Assembly (NCBI GenBank): GCA_040508515.1
Contig: JBEVMS010000038.1
Location: forward strand, 1-14,407
Reading direction: 5' to 3'
DNA from: JBEVMS01 sp040508515
Lineage (GTDB): Bacteria; Pseudomonadota; Gammaproteobacteria; Xanthomonadales; Rhodanobacteraceae
Length of the DNA stretch: 14,407 bases
Part shown: positions 9,683 through 14,407 of the stretch, piece after piece
How the letters are laid out: each line of letters begins with the position of its first letter
Position numbering within the stretch: the stretch's first letter is position 1
Position numbers and translations under genes: made by a program
Notes under the pieces: generated by a model
Seen by the model: the letters and a program-made list of their open reading frames with translations, nothing else
Told to the model about the DNA's origin: nothing
Database searches by the model: none

Positions 9683-9697
9683 CCGGACTGCGTCCGG
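9683..9697 (-). promoter_or_regulatory. Small hairpin touching the rluD ribosome binding site
   Basis: A 6-bp perfect inverted repeat (CCGGAC, 3-nt loop, GTCCGG) ends inside the rluD Shine-Dalgarno sequence GGGGAGG (9678-9684), overlapping it by two bases. It could modulate ribosome access. No function is shown by the sequence. Confidence 0.3.
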
Positions 9698-9703
9698 TTT
9701 CGG

Positions 9704-9712
9704 CTATCATGC
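9704..9712 (+). promoter_or_regulatory. Candidate -10 element of bamD
   Basis: CTATCATGC holds a TATCAT hexamer (9705-9710) 32 nt before the bamD ATG. The same nonamer lies 33 nt before the nadE ATG. No convincing -35 is seen about 17 nt upstream of either copy, so this rests on the shared motif and spacing. Confidence 0.35.
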
Positions 9713-9742
9713 CTTTTCGATCAAACATCTGAACTCTTTCCT

Positions 9743-10597
9743 ATGCGCGTAACCAAGCTGTCGACGATCCAAGGGCCTGCTGTAAAAGTACTCGTCGTGC
9801 TCGCTCTGGCCGTTTCGATGAGTGCCTGCTCGATGTTCCGTCACAAGCGCGACAACATCGACACGTTGCCGGCGGACAAACTGTATGCCACCGCGCATAC
9901 CTCGCTGGAGCACGCCGACTATGCCGCGGCCGAAAAAGCCTACGAGCGTTTGATTGCGCGCTTTCCATCCGGCCCCTACAGCGAACAGGCCCAGCTGGAT
10001 TTGGCCTATGCGCAGTACAAGGATAACAAGCTCGATGACGGCTACTCGACCATCAACCGCTTCATCAAGACCAATCCGACCAGCAAACACGTCGATTATG
10101 CCTATTACCTGCGCGGCCTGATCAATTTCGATCGCACCGGCGGCATTCTGGACCGCTACCTCTATCGCACCACCGCGCAATCGCGCCGCGACCAGGGCTA
10201 CAACTTGCAGGCGTTCGACGACTTTTCCGAGCTGTCGCGCCGCTATCCGGACAGCGCCTATGCCGCCGACGCGCGCCAGCGCATGATCTACCTGCGCAAC
10301 GTGCTGGCCGAGTTCGAGATCAACATCGCCACCTACTACCTGCGCATCCATGCCTATGTGGCATCCGCCGATCGCTCGCAGTACGTCATCGAACATTACC
10401 AGCAAGCGCCGCAGGCCGGCGATGCGCTGGCGATCCTGACCCGCAGCTACCTCGGCCTGGGCCAGAAAGAATCGGCCGAGCAGAGTCGCAAGGTGCTGGC
10501 GCTGAACTACCCCAACCACCCCTACCTGACCGACGCCAACTGGCCGCATCCGCCATCGGTGGTGCGCAAGATGATCCCGTTCTCCGGCCACTACTGA
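9743..10597 (+). CDS. bamD: Outer-membrane assembly lipoprotein BamD (ComL/YfiO)
   Basis: Essential lipoprotein of the BAM complex that works with BamA to fold beta-barrel proteins, such as the receptor at the left of this window, into the outer membrane. The product is 284 residues. It has a lysine-containing start, a hydrophobic stretch (VKVLVVLALAVSMSA) and a lipobox ending in C29, the expected lipidated residue. TPR-like repeats follow: LYATAHTSLEHADYAAAEKAYERLIARFP, then AQLDLAYAQYKDNKLDDG, LINFDR and FSELSRRYPDSAYAADARQRM, ending with GDALAILTRSYLGLGQ. The frame is open back to 9665, but the ATG at 9743 is chosen because it gives a proper signal peptide; no strong Shine-Dalgarno is visible. 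It is longer than E. coli BamD (245), with the extra length at the C-terminus (NYPNHPYLTDANWPHP). Confidence 0.96.
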   Translation: MRVTKLSTIQGPAVKVLVVLALAVSMSACSMFRHKRDNIDTLPADKLYATAHTSLEHADYAAAEKAYERLIARFPSGPYSEQAQLDLAYAQYKDNKLDDGYSTINRFIKTNPTSKHVDYAYYLRGLINFDRTGGILDRYLYRTTAQSRRDQGYNLQAFDDFSELSRRYPDSAYAADARQRMIYLRNVLAEFEINIATYYLRIHAYVASADRSQYVIEHYQQAPQAGDALAILTRSYLGLGQKESAEQSRKVLALNYPNHPYLTDANWPHPPSVVRKMIPFSGHY

Positions 10598-10615
10598 GCG
10601 ACGCGGACACCTCTC

Positions 10616-10646
10616 AAAAGGCCGGCGAGCGATCGCTGGCCTTTTT
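10616..10646 (+). terminator. Strong intrinsic terminator after bamD, usable in both directions
   Basis: A 13-bp stem (AAAAGGCC then GGCGA, pairing with TCGCT then GGCCTTTT, including one G-T pair) closes on a GCGA tetraloop and is followed by T at 10642-10646. It starts 18 nt after the bamD stop. On the minus strand the stem is followed by TTTTG, so it can also end transcripts from nadE. Confidence 0.92.
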
Positions 10647-10727
10647 GGCGTTTGGCGTTTGTGTTCGGCAAGCTTTTCGATACCGACGACAGCGCTGCTG
10701 TCCTGGCATCAACTGGGTCACCGACTG

Positions 10728-10743
10728 CGCGCCGGCCGGCGCG
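10728..10743. repeat. 16-bp perfect GC palindrome 3' of nadE
   Basis: A self-complementary 16-mer (CGCGCCGG followed by CCGGCGCG) lies in the convergent bamD/nadE gap, 22 nt after the nadE stop. A smaller stem-loop (GACAGC and GCTGTC, 3-nt loop) is at 10688-10702. These may add to 3' end structure of the nadE message; chance in GC-rich DNA is possible. Otherwise I see nothing in 10647-10765. Confidence 0.4.
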
Positions 10744-10765
10744 GCGCGTAGAACCTTGGACGCCC

Positions 10766-12397
10766 TCAGCGCCAGCCGGAGGTGATCGGATAGCGCCGCT
10801 CGCGGCCGAAAGCGCGCGTGGTCACCCGCGGCCCCGGAGCCGACTGCCGGCGTTTGAACTCATTGATCAGTACCAACCGCACCACCTTGCGCACGATCGC
10901 CGGATCGTGCCCTTGCGCGGCGATCTCCGCCTGCGACAACTCGCCTTCGATGAACAGCTCCAGGATCGCGTCAAGTTCGTCGTAGGCTGGGAGCGAGTCC
11001 TGATCGGTCTGGTTGTCGCGCAGCTCGGCCGAAGGCGCGCGCTCGATCACCGCAGCGGGAATGTAATCGCCCTCGCCGCGCTCCTGCGCATGCGCGTTGC
11101 GCCAGCGCGACAGCCGGTAGACCGCGGTCTTGTAGACGTCCTTTAGCGGCGCGTAGGCACCGCACATATCGCCGTACAGGGTGGCGTAACCGACCGCCAT
11201 CTCGCTCTTGTTGCCGGTCGCCAGCAGCAGCTTGCCGTGCTTGTTGGAGAGCGCCATCAGCATCACGCCGCGGGTGCGCGACTGCAGGTTTTCCTCGGTG
11301 GTATCGCTGCCCTTGCCTTCGAAGGCGGGAGTCAGCGCATCGATGAAGGACTGGTAGGTGGCCTCGATCGGGATCACGTGGTACTGCACCCCGAGCTGAT
11401 CGGCCTGCGCCTTGGCGCCATCGAGCGACAGTTGCGAGGTGTAGCGCGTGGGCATCATCACCGCGGTGACCCGCGAAGGCCCCAGCGCATCGACTGCCAG
11501 CGCCAGCGTCAGCGCCGAATCGATGCCGCCGGAGAGCCCCAGCAGCACGCCGGGAAAACCGTTCTTGTCGATGTAGTCGCGAATGCCGCGCACCAGCGCC
11601 GCGTAGAGCGTCGCCTCGGGGCGCAGATCGCCTTGCTCAGGCCAGCCATCCGCACGCAGCGTGCGCGTAGCCGGATCGAAATCGACCCACAGCAGCGCAT
11701 CGACGAAAGACGGCGCGCGCGCCGCGATGCGACCATCGCCATCGACCAGCAGCGAGGCGCCGTCGTAAACCACCTCGTCCTGGCCGCCGACTAGGTTGAG
11801 GTAGGCGATCGCGCAGCCGGTTTCACGCGCCCGTGCGATCAGTACCGCCTCGCGTGCGGCCTGCTTGGCGTCGTCCCAGGGCGAGGCGTTGATCACCAGC
11901 AGAAGCTCGGCGCCAGCGGCAGCCGCGGCGGCAGCTGGTTCGGCCGTCCAGACGTCCTCGCAGATCAGCAAACCCACGCGCACGCCGTCGATCATCGCCA
12001 CCGCCGTGGCATGCCCGCTGCGGAAATAGCGCTTGTCGTCGAACACGCCGTAGTTGGGCAACGCCTGCTTGTGCGCGGTCAGCTCCACCGCGCCATCGCG
12101 CAGCAGGCTGGCGCCGTTGAATACTTCGCCTTCGCTATGCGGGTAGCCAACCAGGGCGGCAATACCCTGGGTATCACGCGCCAGCACTTGCAGCTCGGCA
12201 TGGCAGGCGGCCAGAAAACTCGGCCGCAGCAGCAGATCTTCCGGCGGATAACCGGACAGCGTCAGCTCGGGAAAGGCCACCAGCGCGGCACCGCCTTCGC
12301 GGGCCTGCGCGATGAGCTCGCGTGCCTTGGCGGCGTTGGCGGCCACCGCGCCGACCGGAAAATCGTGTTGGGCCAGGGCTAGGCGTAGAGAAGCCAT
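10766..12397 (-). CDS. nadE: Glutamine-dependent NAD+ synthetase NadE
   Basis: Last step of NAD+ synthesis: amidates nicotinic acid adenine dinucleotide using ATP, with ammonia drawn from glutamine. The product is 543 residues with two domains. The N-terminal nitrilase-type glutaminase carries the E-K-C triad: E44 in FPELTLSGY, K110 in HKQALPNYGVFDDKRYF and C146 in LLICEDVW. The C-terminal synthetase carries the pyrophosphatase P-loop LGLSGGIDSA (SGGIDS at 289-294), then TGNKSEMAVGY and GDMCGAYAPLKDVYKT, and ends in ITSGWR. A run of seven alanines (155-161) sits after the glutaminase cysteine, in what is probably a surface loop. The start at 12397 (MASLRLALAQ) is chosen because the open frame further upstream has no family match. 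The Shine-Dalgarno is weak. The gene stands alone between two terminators. Confidence 0.97.
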   Translation of the reverse strand: MASLRLALAQHDFPVGAVAANAAKARELIAQAREGGAALVAFPELTLSGYPPEDLLLRPSFLAACHAELQVLARDTQGIAALVGYPHSEGEVFNGASLLRDGAVELTAHKQALPNYGVFDDKRYFRSGHATAVAMIDGVRVGLLICEDVWTAEPAAAAAAAGAELLLVINASPWDDAKQAAREAVLIARARETGCAIAYLNLVGGQDEVVYDGASLLVDGDGRIAARAPSFVDALLWVDFDPATRTLRADGWPEQGDLRPEATLYAALVRGIRDYIDKNGFPGVLLGLSGGIDSALTLALAVDALGPSRVTAVMMPTRYTSQLSLDGAKAQADQLGVQYHVIPIEATYQSFIDALTPAFEGKGSDTTEENLQSRTRGVMLMALSNKHGKLLLATGNKSEMAVGYATLYGDMCGAYAPLKDVYKTAVYRLSRWRNAHAQERGEGDYIPAAVIERAPSAELRDNQTDQDSLPAYDELDAILELFIEGELSQAEIAAQGHDPAIVRKVVRLVLINEFKRRQSAPGPRVTTRAFGRERRYPITSGWR

Positions 12398-12427
12398 CGA
12401 ATAGTCTTTATGCGTGTCTATCAGCGT

Positions 12428-12437
12428 CGCATGATAG
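12428..12437 (-). promoter_or_regulatory. Candidate -10 element of nadE
   Basis: On the minus strand CTATCATGC contains TATCAT (12431-12436), 33 nt before the nadE ATG. It is the same nonamer, at nearly the same distance, as upstream of bamD. No clear -35 is visible. Confidence 0.35.
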
Positions 12438-12474
12438 TCCATCCCACGCCGTCGCCGATGCGCCGCGCGCCAGC

Positions 12475-12506
12475 AAAAAGGCCACGGCATCGCTGCCGTG
12501 GCCTTT
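12475..12506 (-). terminator. Strong intrinsic terminator after sucCD
   Basis: A perfect 13-bp stem (12477-12489 with 12494-12506) reads AAAGGCCACGGCA, then a GCGA tetraloop, then TGCCGTGGCCTTT and two more Ts on the minus strand. It begins 21 nt after the sucD stop. It should end the succinyl-CoA synthetase operon and insulate nadE from it. Confidence 0.93.
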
Positions 12507-12527
12507 CATTGTCACGCTTGACCGTGC

Positions 12528-13400
12528 TTACTTCAGCAGTTTGGCCAGCGTCTTGCCCAGATCAGCCGGCGACTTCACCGTGGTGACGCCCGCCTTCTCC
12601 AGCGCGGCGAACTTGGCTTCCGCCGTGCCCTTGCCACCGGAGATGATCGCACCGGCATGGCCCATGCGCTTGCCGGCCGGCGCCGAGGCGCCGGCGATGA
12701 AGGACACCACCGGCTTGGTGACGTACTCGGCGATGAACTCGGCCGCATCTTCCTCAGCCGCACCACCGATCTCGCCGACCATGATGATGCCTTCGGTTTG
12801 CGGGTCGTCCTGGAACAGCTTCAGGCAGTCGATGAAGCTCAGCCCGTTGATCGGGTCGCCGCCGATGCCGATGCAGGTGCTCTGGCCCAGGCCTTCGTTG
12901 GTGGTCTGGAACACGGCTTCATAGGTCAGCGTGCCCGAACGCGACACGATGCCGACCTTGCCCGGCTTGTGGATGTGACCGGGCATGATGCCGATCTTGC
13001 ACTCACCGGGGGTGATGATGCCGGGGCAGTTCGGCCCGATCAGCACCACTTCGGGATGCTGTGCCAGCACGTTCTTGACGCGCAGCATGTCCAGCACCGG
13101 GATGCCCTCGGTGATCGCCACGATCACCTTGATGCCACCGTCGATGGCCTCCAGGATCGAGTCGGCCGCGAACGGCGGCGGCACGAAAATCACCGACGCG
13201 TCGGCGCCGGTTTCGTCGACCGCTTCGGACACCGAGTTGAAGACCGGCAGACCGATATGCGTGGAGCCGCCCTTGCCCGGCGTGACGCCACCGACCACCT
13301 TGGTGCCGTAGTCGACCGCCTGTTCGGCGTGGAAGGTACCCTGCTGGCCGGTAAAGCCCTGTACCAGGACCTTGGTGTTCTTATTGACGAGAACGCTCAT
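12528..13400 (-). CDS. sucD: Succinyl-CoA synthetase alpha subunit SucD
   Basis: With SucC it converts succinyl-CoA, ADP (or GDP) and phosphate to succinate, CoA and ATP (or GTP) in the TCA cycle. The product is 290 residues, the normal size. The CoA-binding Rossmann part begins with VQGFTGQQGTFHAEQ and contains GGVTPGKGG and IGPNCPGII. The ligase part ends with the active-site histidine H248 in RMGHAGAIISGG, which is phosphorylated during catalysis, and with E209 in VGEIGG. The start at 13400 (MSVLVNKNTK) follows GAGGAG with a 9-nt gap; longer in-frame extension to 13451 would overlap sucC and has no family support. It is 13 nt downstream of sucC and followed by a terminator. Confidence 0.98.
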   Translation of the reverse strand: MSVLVNKNTKVLVQGFTGQQGTFHAEQAVDYGTKVVGGVTPGKGGSTHIGLPVFNSVSEAVDETGADASVIFVPPPFAADSILEAIDGGIKVIVAITEGIPVLDMLRVKNVLAQHPEVVLIGPNCPGIITPGECKIGIMPGHIHKPGKVGIVSRSGTLTYEAVFQTTNEGLGQSTCIGIGGDPINGLSFIDCLKLFQDDPQTEGIIMVGEIGGAAEEDAAEFIAEYVTKPVVSFIAGASAPAGKRMGHAGAIISGGKGTAEAKFAALEKAGVTTVKSPADLGKTLAKLLK

Positions 13401-13413
13401 GGATCTTTGCTCC

Positions 13414-14407
13414 TCAGGCCTTGGCCGCAGCCACGGCTTTCTGCGCCGCATCGTTGAGATCGTTGGCCGGCGTGATCGCCAGGCCGGAGTTGGCGAGCAG
13501 TTCGCGGCCCAGCTCCACGTTGGTGCCCTGCAGGCGCACCACCACGGGGATCTTCAGACCCACTTCCTTCACGGCCGCGATGATGCCTTCGGCGATCAGG
13601 TCGTAACGCACGATGCCGCCGAAGATGTTGACCAGGATGGCCTTCACCTTGTCGGAGGACAGGATCAGCTTGAACGCTTCGGAGACGCGCTCCTTCGTGG
13701 CGCCGCCGCCGACGTCGAGGAAGTTGGCCGGCTCGCCGCCTGCCAGCTGGATCACGTCCATGGTGGCCATGGCCAGACCGGCGCCGTTGACCATGCAGCC
13801 GATGGTGCCGTCCATGGTGACGTAGTTGAGGTTGTGCACGACGGCAGCAGCCTCGGCAGCGTCTTCCTGGGTCAGGTCGCGCATGGCGGCCAGATCCGGG
13901 TGACGGAACTCGGCGTTGTCGTCGGAGTTGACCTTGCCGTCGAGGGCGGCGAGGTTGCCGTCTTCGAGGATGGCGAGCGGGTTCAGCTCGACCAGGGCCA
14001 GGTCCTTCTCGTTGAACAGCTTGTACAGGCCCAGCATGATCTTGGTCAGCTGGCTGACCTGCTTCGCGTTGAGATCCATGGCGAAGCCGAGCTGGCGGCA
14101 CTGGTACGGCTGCAGACCTTCGACGAAGTCCACCACGATGGTGTGGATGTCTTCCGGCGTGTCCTTGGCGACCTGCTCGATGTCCACGCCGCCGTGCTTG
14201 GAGGCGATGAACGAGACCGACTTGCTGTCGCGGTCGGTCAGGATCGAGAGGTACAGTTCCTTGGCGATGTTGGTCGCGTCGGTGACCAGCACCAGGTTCA
14301 CCGGCAGCGCGCGGCCGCCCGACTGGTAGGTTTCCATGTGGGTGCCCAGCATGCCCTTGGCAGCTGCGCGCACGTCGTCGAGGCTCTTGCAGAACTTGAC
14401 GCCGCCG
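13414..14407 (-). CDS. sucC: Succinyl-CoA synthetase beta subunit SucC (N-terminus cut by window end)
   Basis: Nucleotide-binding partner of SucD. 330 residues are visible; roughly 58 N-terminal residues are beyond the window, judging from the usual length of about 388. The fragment begins GGVKFCKSLDDVRAAAKG, inside the ATP-grasp domain. The Mg2+ and nucleotide region VELNPLAILEDGNLAALDGKVN follows, then GTIGCMVNGAGLAMATMD, GGEPANFLDVGGGATKE, LVNIFGGIVRYDLIAEGI and VVVRLQGTNVELG. The frame is intact with no stops. Which nucleotide it prefers cannot be told from what is visible. It is the first gene of the sucCD pair; its promoter is out of the window. Confidence 0.97.
   Translation of the reverse strand, partial: GGVKFCKSLDDVRAAAKGMLGTHMETYQSGGRALPVNLVLVTDATNIAKELYLSILTDRDSKSVSFIASKHGGVDIEQVAKDTPEDIHTIVVDFVEGLQPYQCRQLGFAMDLNAKQVSQLTKIMLGLYKLFNEKDLALVELNPLAILEDGNLAALDGKVNSDDNAEFRHPDLAAMRDLTQEDAAEAAAVVHNLNYVTMDGTIGCMVNGAGLAMATMDVIQLAGGEPANFLDVGGGATKERVSEAFKLILSSDKVKAILVNIFGGIVRYDLIAEGIIAAVKEVGLKIPVVVRLQGTNVELGRELLANSGLAITPANDLNDAAQKAVAAAKA

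Noticed and set aside
9707..10591. Long minus-strand frame opposite bamD
   Set aside because: No recognisable domains, and bamD has a lipobox and TPR repeats in the expected genomic setting.

Overview
The window is a GC-rich, tightly packed bacterial chromosome segment. Protein similarity recalled from known families, the B12-riboswitch/TonB-receptor pair, and the bamD / rluD-pgeF ... clpB and sucC-sucD neighbourhoods point to a gammaproteobacterium. It is most likely from the Xanthomonadales (Lysobacterales; Xanthomonadaceae or Rhodanobacteraceae). The taxon is an inference from gene order and sequence style, not a search result. All ten genes are recognisable. I see no CRISPR array, prophage, IS element, tRNA or rRNA.

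Layout. (1) 1-623, minus: the N-terminal part of a BtuB-like TonB-dependent vitamin B12 receptor. Its long leader (624-960) carries a clear cobalamin riboswitch and two overlapping hairpins that may form the expression platform. (2) 1034-3616, minus: clpB, the disaggregase, with a good heat-shock (sigma-32 type) promoter at 3664-3691. (3) 3790-7770, plus: a three-gene overlapping operon, otsB, a glycoside hydrolase family 15 gene, then otsA. OtsA makes trehalose-6-phosphate, OtsB dephosphorylates it to trehalose, and the GH15 enzyme is a candidate trehalase or alpha-glucosidase that would consume trehalose or a related glucan. (4) 7914-9672, minus: rluD then pgeF (23S rRNA pseudouridine synthase; peptidoglycan editing factor). 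(5) 9743-10597, plus: bamD, the outer-membrane assembly lipoprotein, divergent from rluD and closed by a textbook terminator. (6) 10766-12397, minus: nadE, glutamine-dependent NAD+ synthetase. (7) 12528-14407, minus: sucC (cut by the window end) and sucD, succinyl-CoA synthetase, closed by a strong terminator.

The order clpB / pgeF / rluD / bamD, with these orientations, matches the Escherichia coli bamD / rluD-pgeF-clpB locus, except that here the oppositely oriented trehalose operon lies between pgeF and clpB. I read this as a cassette placed inside an old conserved neighbourhood. The points most worth following are the GH15 enzyme in a trehalose-synthesis operon, that cassette position, and the leader architecture of the B12 receptor. 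I did not find a wholly new system here; most of the window is core housekeeping sequence.
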